From Zhengitettix transpicula (taxonomy: Eukaryota; Arthropoda; Insecta; Orthoptera; Tetrigidae), in the NCBI GenBank assembly GCA_037074705.1, contig CM073592.1, positions 87,361,129 to 87,425,128 on the forward strand: a stretch of 64,000 nucleotides of DNA, given 5' to 3'. Below, one piece after another: positions 22,640 through 34,334 of the stretch. The stretch's first letter is position 1, and every line of letters begins with the position of its first letter. The notes under the pieces are model-generated. The model was not told the DNA's origin. It saw nothing but the letters and a program-made list of their open reading frames with translations, and did not search any database. Made by a program: the position numbers and the translations under genes.

Positions 22640-23160
22640 TCGTTTAACTATTATTCCCTGCTGTAGCCAATTGTCTAAGGTCCAATATAAACACACTCTT
22701 TGTTCTATTGTAAACAAACGTGGCACCCAACACACACACAGCTTTCTCACGTGCAGAATTTCCGTCAAAATGCTACCTTGTCTACTGGCTCGGACACTTT
22801 CAGTCGACGGTCATCCAATACTATTTTGTGTGTTTTCGTCACAACGTCCGACGTGGTCTCTTCATTTGATCTACCACTATGATTTTCTTGTTGCTTGGAA
22901 GCTCGTCCTCGGCCTCGTTTAAAATCGTCCACCCAATATTTTATTGTTTTAAACGCAGGAGTAGATTCGCCGAGCTCAACTTTGATATTGGTTTGACTGA
23001 CACCTCTCAAATGAAGTATTATATCACATAACGATTACCAAATATTTTTTCATGTTTCACACAGAGCGTTCATTATTTACGTCTGTTAAACGCTAAACAA
23101 TGTAGCGTCTTCAAACTTCGGACTTATATGGTTTTTACATCAGACCAATTTTGTTTTTCA
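22640..23160 (-). pseudogene. mariner-family transposase remnant
   Basis: The minus-strand frame at 22765-23010 encodes the DNA-binding N-terminal domain of a mariner transposase. It shows a helix-turn-helix with LGESTPAFKTIKYWVDDFKR, the GRS/G-R patch and the family-typical HKIVLDDRRLKVSE linker. After a frameshift, translation continues with a degraded ILTEILHVRKLCV and VCWVPRLFT-like sequence towards 22640. The catalytic DD34D core is missing and several stops are present, so it is inactive. Neither terminal inverted repeat was located. Confidence 0.85.
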
Positions 23161-25307
23161 AACAAAATCCCGTTATCTATACGTCATATCGTGTACTTCT
23201 ATGACTACCCTTGTCTATTGCATTCAGTTTTCCCAAGAAATGTGAGACATTAATGAAGTGTAGCTTGTTCACAATTTTCTCAGAGTATTGTCGATAATTT
23301 CCATTTAAAAATTATAATTTTTTTAAAAATGGGATCTAAGCCTCTTAGTTTCTGACATAACTGATCTAAAAATTTTATTTGTATGTATTTCAGTATTACT
23401 ATTATTTTTTTTTAAAAAAAAACCAGACCTGCCACAGACTTTTGAGGATAGGTTTGTTTGACTTTATTGTCGTCAATCAAAGGAACTTTTACTTATAGTT
23501 ATTCACGACAAAAAAATGAGACAGAATTATAATAAATGATAGTGTTTGGTTTGGTGGGCATGTTAGACGTGGACCACGCCCCGACAGAATTCGTAAGCAG
23601 CAAGAAAACTGCCGGAGAATCGATCGCATTTCAGACCCTGATTCCACCGCGAGCCAGGTAACAAGAACACGAAGTTGACATTTGGCGCCAAGTTTGTCGA
23701 CTTCACAAACATATTTACCATGCAAGAAAATATTAAAGCTTACGACGAAATGAACTTCTCCAGAGTGTTTGAAGAGAATTTCTGGTGAGCCATTAGTTAA
23801 TTCATTTAACGTCGAGGTCGCGTATAATACTTTCGAAGACCATTAAGAAACTTCGAGGACATTTTAGTTTGGCGAGACGAATTATTTACCAGGGAGAGTT
23901 TGGTTTCTTGCTATTCGAATAATGGGAAGCACATAGAATAATGACGATATGAAATATATTCTACATATTCTATATTGATTTCAGACAAACTGAAGCTCAA
24001 AATTCTTTTTACATTGTTCAAATAAATTTTTAGACAATGTTACTATAATAAATAACTTTTGTGTATACAAAAAACAATTACAATTTTTGTATTGTTTTGT
24101 TTATACTCAGAAACAAAATTTCTCACAAATTGAATTATTTACATACCAGGTTTTTCAATCCAAAATAGATATGATATATCAGTTAACCTGATGACGATGG
24201 CGGAGCTTGCCGTCGAAACGATTTTATTCAACAAACAATTGGTCCGGGTTGAGAACCGAGAATTTTATCTTCAACAGATCCACCGGGAAAGCCGTCGCTC
24301 TCTCAATCCAAAATATTCTTCGCCCTTCATTTATAGGTATGACAACCTTTCAATTAAATGTAATAATCCCTCTTATAGAATTCCTGTTTCAGGATACCCA
24401 CATAATTTTAAATTATGTGTTTTCTATATTTAATGTATTTGTAATATTTAGAGACCTGAATTCACAGTTCACCATGAAAAATCTTTTTTTCATACGAATT
24501 TTGACGAACTAAGGCACGATGAAAAGCAGGTAGAACTGCACCCGCCAAAGCAGAACTACCAAGACAGGAACGAAATATTGAACGGAGACCGTATATAAAC
24601 GAAGACACACAAAATACGCAATATATTTTGCATTAATGGTACCATCAGGGTTTTCCATGACTCCTTTGATAATCACGGAAAATCTAAAACACTTAATTAA
24701 ATTGTTCATGGTGGAATGAGTGTGAATTGTTTGTAATATTTCAAAGAGATCACAATCCCCGGTTTCCCGAGGAGACGAATAATTGGCAAAATTTACTGTG
24801 GCACGTATATTGAATTTCGTTACAGAAAGTTTTTATTTGCTTCTCCGTCTTTCCCTGGCATTGTTTACTCAACTCTGGAAACCGTGGATTTTGTTCTTCG
24901 GTTTTGAAGCGTGGCACTTCTATAAGCACTTTAAAAATATTTATTCAAACTACACTGTGCTGTTCTTTGGGCCCTAAGAACTTCACGATCTTCTTCGTAG
25001 CACTTTGTCTCATTAATTTATACCGAAAACGGTTCATAATTTTAACTATGTAGGGGCCTATCACCTATCTTGTATTTTTAACCTAATTAAATACAATTTA
25101 TGAAAGAATTAAATTTGTAACATTAACTCGAGTTTCTTGCATTTTAGCAACTGTTACAAATATTTTCTCAATACTAATAAGTTTTACGTGTTCAATAATA
25201 ACCAATTCTTAGTTCCTACATTACACAATATGTTATTACCTTCCCACTTATTCCTCTTAAATTTATTTTTTATTCAGGTTTTATTTCCCGTAACTAATCA
25301 TTAATAG
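23161..25307. other. unrecognised stretch
   Basis: AT-rich with short frames. The one structured item is the hairpin module at 24188-24220 (listed separately). A GC-richer patch at 23540-23720 has no recognisable product. Confidence 0.35.
24188..24220 (+). other. hammerhead-like core module
   Basis: CTGATGA (24188-24194) is followed by C, then a hairpin with GATGGC (24196-24201) pairing GCCGTC (24209-24214), then GAAACG. The order matches the conserved core of a hammerhead ribozyme (CUGANGA, stem II, GAAA), with one extra nucleotide before stem II. Stems I and III and the cleavage triplet could not be placed, so activity is unproven. Confidence 0.4.
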
Positions 25308-25309
25308 GA

Positions 25310-25797
25310 AGCCAGGGAGGACTGTTCTCTACCAGGTGAACCTTATCAGAGAACTCTTGAGGAGGCTACCTTTACGGAAGCCTTCTCCTGTCTCTCGTTT
25401 TTTGAACTAATGTTCCCACAAACCGAGGCACCTCGGCCTGTTTTTGGAAGAGTATGTTCCATGGTCGCAGACCTTGGGTATACGGTAAGAGTTGTCGGTT
25501 GTTCGCAATGAAACAGTCGGCCAGCTGCCTCCTAAACTGGTCGAGGCACGGAGAAGGGAATGCTGCGTCCCCCTCTCCCGTCATCGGAAGGGCGTAGGGC
25601 AAGTACCCAATGCCCTGATGCAGGTTAGACGATTGCCGGGTAGGATCTATAAATTACAACCCGTGGGCCCTAATTAACCCTTGGCCTCTTTCTTCTACCC
25701 TTCCGCATCACCCCCTTCAAATCTCGTCCAATGCTATTAAAGCGGAGTTGCCACTACGTGGATTACCCTTACGTAGCCTGTTACTACCAAAAAAAAA
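25310..25797 (+). mobile_element. HPR-7
   Basis: An older copy with a degraded head (GAAGCCAGGGAGGACTGTTC). The body lacks about 30 bp around CACAGCAAACTCC and part of the CTGATGCAGG segment. It has a poly(A) tail. No target duplication was found. Confidence 0.8.
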
Positions 25798-25921
25798 CCG
25801 CTTTTATATTTATTGCAAATACGCTAAAATATTGTATTTCCAATGTCAATGAATATTAAAAACGATAAAGAAACATAAATCAACGAAATTAATATTTTAA
25901 AATAAAATACAAACATAAAAC

Positions 25922-26352
25922 GAAGCCTCTGGAAGCTGTTGTTAGCGCTCACATGTGAACCTTCCCATAGAGATGGAAGGGGTACATCAGGGAACGTCTT
26001 CTCCACTCTATGGTTTCTTAACGTAGGTTCCGAAAGGCAAGGGCATACGGTAAAAGTGGTCCGCTAATCCTATTGGTCAGTTGCCTCCTAAGGTGGTCAA
26101 GACACGGAGAGGGGATTTCTGCGTCCCCACAGAAAACCCCTCTGCCCCTATCGGATTGTCGTGAGACAAGTACCAAGTACCCGACCTACCGGATTTTCTA
26201 CGGTTTTTCCCTGCAAGATATTTAGGCAAATTTCGGGGTAGGATCCTTAAAACTACAGTACCCTTGGTTACCTTGCTCTACCTTTCCGCATTCCCCAATT
26301 CAGTCCTTTTCCTGACTACTACGTGGATTGCCCTTAACATAAACTGTCTACT
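25922..26352 (+). mobile_element. HPR-8, strongly diverged
   Basis: Landmarks GGGCATACGG, CAGTTGCCTCCTAA, GTAGGATCCTTAAA and CTACGTGGATTGCCC are present in order, with many substitutions and small deletions. It represents an old insertion and shows the family has been active for a long time. Confidence 0.75.
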
Positions 26353-28515
26353 TTTTCTTCTTTCTTCCTTGAATGGTAAAATAAAGAATATTCTATTATT
26401 TAATAAAATACTGTGCCATATTAAACGGTGTAGTCGTGGATAGATGTGGTTAAAGTATGTTTTGGAGACTTTAAACAATATATTGTAATTAACGGTTTAT
26501 GACGCGCGTTAAAAAAAAATTATATAAGGAAAGAAAATTTAACAAATTATATTCTGAAACGAACGTAAAAATTATAAAAATTTAAAAAAGTAGTAGCGAA
26601 ACCAATAATTAATAAATATTTGTATTAACGTCACCTGGTGAAAGTGTGGGGTATATTAAAATACAGGGAGTCAAAAATCATGATGGAGAATTTAGCTTAG
26701 ATGATAACTACAGTTTATATTATCCCAATTATTTTGTTTGACTTTTGTAACTGGAACATTTTAAATGCGATACGTATCCTTGGCAATCAACCAATCATAC
26801 CAGTTTCCTATGCTATACATTCAGGTGACGTCGATTTCGGCGACTGATACTAGAAACGTTTTTTAATAACTCTATCACTAAATTACAAATTAAGAAAGGC
26901 CCATTATTTATTATCAAGAATATCTAATTAAAAGTTAACAGGCACATTTATATGTGTAGTTGAATATTTATAACTTAGTAGCGTCGTGGATTAGCTACGC
27001 ACCGTTGAAACATTAATCAAATCCAATACAATATTCTGCTTGGTGGCAGCTCACGAAGGAAGCCAATCGTGTTGATTGGCATTATTAATTAGCAAGTGCG
27101 TGACTGTACTCACTGCTCATCACTGTCCAGCTTCTGTCATGTTTGCTTTGGCGAGCACACATAAGGCGCCGCGAATTCGAGTGTGTTGGGCCAGCACTCA
27201 AAGCTGGGAATAGAGGGGGAAGGTTGTAGGTTTCCGGCGCATATTGGGCTGCAGATGATATTGGGAGTGATGTGCGTCGTATCTGCGGGCCACCAGAGAG
27301 TCCACGATCAACATTGCTCATCTTACTGTCCCGACGTGCCCCAGAGAAAATATATCAACCGCGGCTTAATGCTGTTCTGCAATAACGAGATTGAGCCACA
27401 AAGTTCAAGTATGCTTCACACAGGTTTCGAAAATAAATATTGACAACAAACTCTATTAAGAACCTTCGTATATCAGACGCAAAGGTTTTTTCGATTACCG
27501 ATTTCGATATGAACAATTTAATGAGGAAATCAATATATTTTATAATATACTATCCACCCTACATATCAGAACTCTCACCATTAAATATCCTTATTTACTT
27601 AATGTTTTCACTGTAACCTCATTTTTCTCATATGACTCATACTCACATGTTACTCATTGTTCCATGTCTAACGTAAACTTTTCACCTTTTTCCAGAGGCT
27701 CTTTTTCTCATAAACCTTCCCCAATATTTACTTTATTATGTATAATATTTCTGTACCACTACTCCTTAAATAAACCAGGAAACCAGGAACTTCTTCAGGA
27801 TTTATTTCTACAAACTAAGAATTTCCAATGCTACACCGATAAGTTTCCTCTCAATCTAAATCAAGTCTCCTTTATTCGATTCTATATGCCTTAGGGAATC
27901 ATATAGTTCTTAGAAGAACCTTTGAAGAAAAATTATTAGTATATTCTCAACTTTATTGGAATTATATTTTTAATTTTAATGACTTTGACAGTCGACAATG
28001 TTAGTTTTCTTACACTCTAGTAAGCATCAGTATTTTAATGAAAAAATCACCAATCTTTTACCAATAAGACCAGAAACACACACAGAAATATATCGGAAAT
28101 AAATTAGAGAAACAGGAGAGATTATGTGAATTCATATGTAGAATCACGCTCAAGGCAAAGAATATGTTGAAAACATGTATAAGTAAGGATGAAGAAGGAA
28201 AGACTCAAAATATTTGACCTAGGAACGACTTCAATCTACCTACATAATCTTCTCAGTACATTGACGACTTAACCACCTCGGCCACAATGTCAAGTTCCTG
28301 GCCATGCAAATATAGACAGTCTCATTATGGATACATGGTTATTTAGAGGTGGAATGGATAGAGTAGAAGGGAATGACAGACTTAGGAGCATCCAATAAGG
28401 ATTTTTTTGCACATAAAAGGTGTCATCCTCCTATTTCTCCCATTTATTTTCTACCCTTCCTCACTATCCAAGATCAAATGTGACTTCGTCACCAAATTAC
28501 TTCCTAAATTTGTAT
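26353..28515. other. unrecognised stretch
   Basis: Mostly AT-rich. A GC-richer island at 27060-27400 has overlapping frames of 78-86 codons on opposite strands. I recognise no domain and cannot exclude a non-coding exon. Confidence 0.35.
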
Positions 28516-28519
28516 ATAT

Positions 28520-29581
28520 TGTAATGCCAATTAATTAAGGCATTAATTGAGAAATTAAAAAAAAAAAAAATTGTTAGAGAAACATATTCTTGACGGCGGT
28601 ACAACAGAGCAACAATGTAGCAGAGTATTGATTTCTTTGTCGGAAGAAGCACTGCGAGACGAGAATTCTGTTGGGTGGATGGTTTGGTCAAGTACAGGTC
28701 GAATTAAAATATTGAGGAGCCAGTTCGCAATAAGTTGGCTGGAAAGTTTGGTCAAGTACAGGTCGTACTGAAATATACGAGATATTCTTTTGAAAAGTAA
28801 AGTTAAGTAGAAGCAGACAGACACAATAGAAATTGGTCAAGTTGAAATAGACGAGACCAGTTCAAATATTCAACAGAAACTTGCAAAGAAATAACGAGGA
28901 TTATCAACCAACAGAGGTGATTGGGCCATGAACGTTTTGCTCATAGGCAAAACATTTACGCAAGCAGAACTATAAAAACCTGCTAAGCTGGGCAGCCGTG
29001 AGTAACTCAACCGAGGGAGGGAGAGACGAAGAAGAGGTTCCTGGTTCCTGATTTAAAACTAAAATATTAATTAGAATCTGTGAGTTTGAGTAGAAGCTGT
29101 GCAAAAACCCGCCATAGTGCTTCGTAAGTCAAAAGTATCCTGGAATGCTGTGCAGCCGTGAGTACAAATGTAAAACAATAAATTATGTAAACCGGATTAA
29201 AAGATAGATATCGTTCTCTTCCTTTGATAAAAATTTGTTAAGTAGAATCCATCTTTTAGTATAATTTCATCGATAAGTAAATTTCGTCTTTGTTAATTGA
29301 CGAGTAAATCTTTTATTGAAATTTGTGTTGATAAGATTTCTAAATAAATGATTAGCCGTTATTAAACCCAGTAATGACCATAAGATAAGTTCTATTTGTA
29401 AATTGTGTAATTGTTTCAAGTATTGCCACAATAAATTGTTTTGTTTGTTAAAATTTAAATAATTTTTTCATTTAAAAGACTTTTCTTGTTTGTATATTAC
29501 ATAATGGCTTCCACAACGTGGGGCACGAATAAATCCAAATTCATTAAATTAAATTAAATGTTTCTAAATTTGGTTATTACA
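28520..29581 (+). mobile_element. LTR1-G
   Basis: It begins TGTAATGCCAATTAATTAAG and ends TTGGTTATTACA. ATAT flanks it at 28516-28519 and 29582-29585. An LTR end (TTACA, 29497-29501) is followed three bases later by TGGCTTCCACAACGTGGGGC (29505-29524), close to a tRNA-Lys(CTT)-type PBS. The unit then continues about 57 bp to a second TTACA. It has internal duplications: GTTTGGTCAAGTACAGGTCG at 28683 and 28748, and GCAGCCGTGAGTA at 28992 and 29154. No gag/pol. Confidence 0.72.
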
Positions 29582-29610
29582 ATATTTATTTTAAAATAAA
29601 AACAATAAAT

Positions 29611-29613
<3 letters not shown>

Positions 29614-29665
<52 letters not shown>
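29614..29665. repeat. (AT)n microsatellite
   Basis: About 26 AT units, directly next to the 3' end of a minus-strand HPR fragment. Confidence 0.95.
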
Positions 29666-29668
<3 letters not shown>

Positions 29669-29932
29669 GTGTAGACAGCGTATGTATAGGGTAATCCACA
29701 TAGTGACAACTCCCCTCTTATAGCACAGGAAATGGATTTGAAAGGGCGGATGCGGAAGGGTAGAGGAAGGTAGCCAAGGGTTAACTAGGGCCCCCGAGCT
29801 ATGGTTTAAGGATCCTACCTGGCGATTTCGCTAAAAGTGATGCTGGGAAAACCCTAGAAAAACCTGCATCAGGTAGGTCTGGCATATGGTACTTGTCCCA
29901 CGCCCTTCCGATGGTGGGAGGTATATACATTA
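29666..29932 (-). mobile_element. HPR-9, 5'-truncated
   Basis: The minus-strand 3' half, from the GTCTACACCTAA tail region at 29666 to the CCATCGGAAGG landmark. It lies against the (AT)n tract, and TATATA also follows the truncated end, so a target duplication in AT repeat is possible. Confidence 0.78.
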
Positions 29933-30659
29933 CATATTTTTTGAAGGGCTCAGTAGTTCGAATAGTAGAAACTCTCTTTCTCAGGTAACCGTATCCTCAA
30001 AATAACACAGGCTATAATTTAAAGCAATTATCAACATTTTTAATATGGCCATCAATGCATAATAGTTAGTTGCTTACCGGTATTTGCTGGAAATTTACAT
30101 CTAGAATTGTGCTGGGTAGATGCACTGTTTTCGTAAGCCGCTGATGTTGTTAACAGGTGTAGCGGATGCCGCGAGTTTACCGTAAGCCGCCTGTGTTACG
30201 TTGTCCGTTCTAACAAAGGGTATTAAGAACAAACAAATACTTCGTGAAACCTCCTTAAGTCGCCAACAATATCAGAATCTGCTCCTTACCCTATTTATAT
30301 CCCTCAAATCTTTAATCATGTTTTTTTTTGTCACGGCTTCTCTTTCTTAAACCATCTTACATCGTATTCATCTTAAATTTATCCATTACTATACAAATTT
30401 CATCTTCGTTGAGAAAAATTTTGAGCCGCGTATTTAAACGTTTAATAAGTTTAATTTACACTTCTGTATTAATTTACATTTTATTTTCTATAATTATTAT
30501 TAATTTAACTTTTTAATATAAAATTAACCATAAATAACATACAAAAATGTTATAGAAAATAAAAAGATTTAGACTCCATTTATTGGACCAATTATAATGC
30601 AACACATATTTATCATATTTATTCATTTCTATCGCTCCCACAATCTGTTATTAGAACAA
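29933..30659. other. unrecognised AT-rich stretch
   Basis: No coding frame or repeat family was recognised. A paired motif, GTAAGCCGC, occurs at 30135 and 30182. Confidence 0.35.
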
Positions 30660-31075
30660 TTTTTTTTAGGTAACAGGCTACATGAGGTAATCCACATGGT
30701 GGCAACTCCCCTTTAATAGCATATAAAGGGGGGATGCGGAAGGGTAGAGGAAGGTAGCCAAGGGTTAACTAAGGCCATCTGGCTATGGTTTAAGGATCCT
30801 CCCGTAATTCGCCCAAAAGTAATGCAGGGGGGAAAGCTGTGACCCCATAGCTAACCCCTCTCCCGCCATCGGAAGGGCGTGAGACAAGTACCAAATGCCC
30901 TGTCTACCTGATGCAGGTTTTTCTAGGGTTTTCCCTGCATCACTTTTAGGCGAATTGCCGGGTAGGATCCTTAAACCATAGCCCGGGGGCCCTAGTTAAC
31001 CGTTTGATGCCTTCCTCTACCCTTCCGCATCCGCCCTTTCAAATCGTTTCCTATACTAAAAAAAATTATCAATAA
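30660..31075. mobile_element. HPR inverted dimer 2
   Basis: The arm to about 30862 is minus-oriented, starting TTTTTTTAGGTAACAGGCT. The second arm is plus-oriented, ending CTATACTAAAAAAAA. It is the reverse complement of the dimer at 10047-10468, including the same head-to-head junction and the same distinct tails on each arm (TAACAGGC on one, TTTCCTATACT on the other). Confidence 0.8.
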
Positions 31076-31139
31076 CATTTTGAGCTATTTATTTATTCAT
31101 GAATATTATATAATAAGAACAAGAAAATTATTCAAATGA

Positions 31140-31431
31140 AAAGACGTCTGATTGAAAAGTAATAATATGAAATATATCCAAATGAAGCCAAAATATATGA
31201 TAACATAAATTCGACACGTTTCTGGAAGCATTGTTCCTCTCTTCAGGTGCAGAAGAACTCAAGAGTATAGAAGACAAAGCTGCACGGGTTAGTAGACAAA
31301 ACTCAACAGCCAAAGGCTAGTGTTGTTGTGTCTCTCTATGCTCTTCCGTTTATCTGAACCTGAAGAAAAGAACAAGGCTTTTAGAAACGTTATGTGGAAT
31401 TTATATTATCACTTCTTTGTCTGAAATTGGC
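31140..31431. mobile_element. foldback MITE
   Basis: The arm around 31205-31250 (ACACGTTTCTGGAAGCATTG) is inverted relative to 31359-31395 (CCTGAAGAAAAGAACAAGGC then GAAACGTTATGTGG). The right end AATTGGC is followed by TA. It is related to the MITE at 20240-20463. Both arms carry a CCTGAAGA...GAAACG module. Confidence 0.65.
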
Positions 31432-31968
31432 TATCTTTCTTAATAGTAAGAAAATTATTAGTTACCGTTAGCTTAGCGTGAATGTCTTATCTCTCTAAAT
31501 TCCAAGTATTTTAGTTTCTTCTTAAGCGCTTCGATGATCGAGAAAACTCTGCAGTTTCCAACCGCCGTCATGGGTACTCGCCGTTTTCAGATAGTCATCC
31601 ATATCACTCCACGCTGACTAATTATGAAATTAGTCCTCCTTTCCTGGCGACATCTTTAAGAGTTTCACTCACCGATAATTTTGCAAGGAATCATTCGACT
31701 CGTCTACTGCCTCTGCAGATTTATTTGGACCACCAAAACGTATTTATTCAGGAAATCTTGCGGGTATCTAATTTTTATATATATATTTTATATCTAGATG
31801 GTGCCGAAATTCGATTTAAATTACCTTTAATAAGCATGGATTTATGTGGTGCGAATCTGTATCGCGATTGTTTCAGCAAATGTTTTTCGTTCTTACCATC
31901 TACATGACGAGAATTGTTTCGAAAGGCAGAGGCGAAACAAGGCGGACTGACAGATTTGTGATACAAAC
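31432..31968. other. unrecognised stretch
   Basis: No repeat family was recognised. GC content rises towards the possible exon at 31970. Confidence 0.3.
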
Positions 31969-31969
31969 A

Positions 31970-32191
31970 TGGCTACAGCTCTTCTCCTATCTCCGTCAGC
32001 AGCATCAGCGTCTGTTATTCTTTCGTTGCTTCACGTAATGAAGACGAAAGAAAATGAAAGGAACCTCCGGTGGTGGGTCAAAGAGGTATTTCAAAGGCGA
32101 TCGCGATATTTGGAGCGGAACCCTTATATTGTAAATAGCAGGCATCCCGATGAAGAAGGAAAATGCAGAGTAAGGAATCAAATAGGGGGTT
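31970..32191 (+). CDS. possible exon or PIF/Harbinger transposase N-terminus
   Basis: The frame starts at an ATG at 31970 after a GC-richer leader. It encodes about 73 residues: an Ala/Ser/Leu-rich start, then KTKENERNLRWWVKEVFQRR. The R-WWV-x(3)-FQRR pattern resembles the N-terminus of insect PIF/Harbinger-type transposases, which usually continues into an HDxxRFFxYxRM-type segment. Here the similarity stops after about residue 45. A splice-donor-like AGA|GTAAGG lies at about 32169-32177, so the frame could be a first exon or the stump of a transposase gene. No downstream exon was found. Function is not established. Confidence 0.3.
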
Positions 32192-32682
32192 AAAAGCTAA
32201 ATCCACGAATTGGGAAAGTAAAGCACAGTCTGAAAGACTTGCAGCGAAGCACGAATAAGTTCTAATTGAATGGTTCTAATACAAAAATATTCTCAACTAC
32301 TAAACAAACAACCATTACCGTAGTGAACTAATAACTACTTGCCTACATGAATGAGAATATGGACAACAACACAACCCTACGCCAAATTATAGCATGAAAT
32401 GATTATGTGTAGAATATCGTTACAATACCAATCAGAAAAAAAATTAAATCACAAATCGTCGTTTGTAATAGTAGAAAATTAATTATTATTCACTATGCTT
32501 AAGTTTAAGTTTATATCTCAACACAAATATATTATTGATGCGACTGGAAATAAAAATTAAATATATTATTTCTTATGATTCCAACCTTTGTACCTTGAAC
32601 ATGAAAATAACTTTTTTGTTGTTCCCCAGCAGTTAATTTTTTTCCAGTTTAATAGCTAATAATAGTGAAGACCGACTTCGTG
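32192..32682. other. unrecognised AT-rich stretch
   Basis: Nothing recognised. Confidence 0.35.
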
Positions 32683-32870
32683 TAGTGTAATGATCAGCGT
32701 CACTTCATCGCAACACGTTAGTCCGAGGTGCGAGTCCCGGTGAGGACATAGATGTTGTGTGTGAGTGTGTGTGTATATTTACATACTGATAAACTCTCAG
32801 TAATTAGTTTTAGGATTAGTAAACGTGAAATTGCAAAAGATCGCTAATGACCAAAGATTTTTCCATAACA
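32683..32870 (+). mobile_element. tRNA-derived SINE, diverged copy
   Basis: It corresponds to the SINE at 13778-13959. It has TAGTGTAATGATCAGCGTCA (A-box region), a weakened B box GGTGCGAGTCCC, the GATAAACTCTCAG body segment and ATCGCTAATGACC near the end. A short GT repeat (about 32757-32772) interrupts it. Confidence 0.6.
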
Positions 32871-33320
32871 CAGGAAAGAAGTACAGCTAAAATTGGCTTT
32901 TCGATGTGAGCTTGAAACACGATTCCAGAAATGATTGAAGTGAAATAAACCTATTTAACGACTGAAGGTAAATTGAAAGATTATTGGCGTTGATTACTAA
33001 ACAAAATATATTAAAAATTTTTTGATTCTTTTCTTCAGATCGAACTGAGCTATAAGTCTAAAAATTTTTAGTATACTTTAGTCTATAAACACGGACAAAA
33101 TAACTTGATAATCTTGGAAAGAGTAATGTGTTAAAAAATACTGGAAAATTATCGTCTCGCTATAAAAATACTTCCCTACAGCATCGATGAATCTGCTTTT
33201 GTGACCATACTAAAATAATTTGAATACACGTTCCAAGACTGAGTTTTGAAAACTAAAAAGGGAGCCTACTGCTTATTATTTTAATATATATAAATATGTA
33301 TTCTGACTAACGAGAAAACT
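32871..33320. other. unrecognised AT-rich stretch
   Basis: Nothing recognised. Confidence 0.35.
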
Positions 33321-34334
33321 AATAAATAAATAAACATCAACCAATTTTAAGTCAGAAACAAAAGGAGAATTTATAATATTAACAACGTTTCATTGCTTAA
33401 TTTGCAACATTATTAGGTTCCAATATAAAACTTTAAAAAGAAAAAAACAATTACAATGATTATAATAACATATTTAAGAAATAATTTTGCAGATAATAAT
33501 AAATATAAATTGTGTTACACTTAAAATTTTGATAGAGTGATAAAACGATACTGACCAATAAAAATTGAAATATATTTATAAATGCGGTTAACAATGGAAA
33601 AATTTCATTATATATAAAATTATAACAATACATAAATTAAACATTACGAAAGCAAACTGTCATAAATTTTATTCAAATTGTTTGTATCATTTTTTATGTT
33701 AATTGCTGTTTTATGGGCTCTGATATTACACACATTAATCTCGAAAAGTAATTAGTTTCCTCTTTTAATACTGATACTTACCCCAATCTAATTTGTGATT
33801 ATTTAAATAAATATGTTTAGACAAAAACAATAATATTTACTATTTATATTATTTTTATGATCTTTTAACCTAGATTTTAGTGAGCGCTTGGTTTGGCCTA
33901 TATATGTGGCTTCACTATCCAGACAATATTTTATAAATTATCTGATAAAATATCTAATAACATATCTAAATTTTCGATTTTGTTCTTAATATTTTATAAA
34001 TACTTATGAGGTTTAAAAATAATTTTGACTCCATACTTTTCTAACAGAACAATTAATGTTTGTTGTAAGCAATCAATATAAGGTAATTATTAGTAATTTT
34101 TTAACATCGAGAAATCTGAACTGGTTGCCAACCGCAAAAAATTAATAAATAATTTACACCGGGAAAGCTTACATTCATTAATTTAAGGTAAAATTATGAA
34201 ACTGCATTTATTTTGTCAAGTTTAGTATGTAAATTGTTATTGTTATATTTGATAATATTTAATCTTACCCTAAATTTCTTAATTTAGTAAATTCTCATTT
34301 TTTCTGACTTAAAATTGGTTGATGTTTATTTATT
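33321..34334 (-). mobile_element. Penelope-like GIY-YIG unit with inverted ends
   Basis: On the minus strand, about 33800-33930 encodes CLDSEAT, then YIGQTKRSLKSRLKDHK. This is the GIY-YIG endonuclease signature of Penelope-like elements, with the C-x(6)-YIGQT spacing typical of the family. Upstream (near 34030-34060) is LLEKYGVKIIFKPHKYL, and downstream a degraded HKLDWGKYQ and a KIYDSL-like tail. Stops and frameshifts make it a pseudogene, and the reverse transcriptase is absent. The unit is bounded by ~48-bp inverted repeats (33321-33373 and 34287-34334) carrying CATCAACCAATTTTAAGTCA. Near its 3' end the minus strand has CTAATAA, a GTTGC/GCAAT hairpin and GAAACGTTG. Confidence 0.7.
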
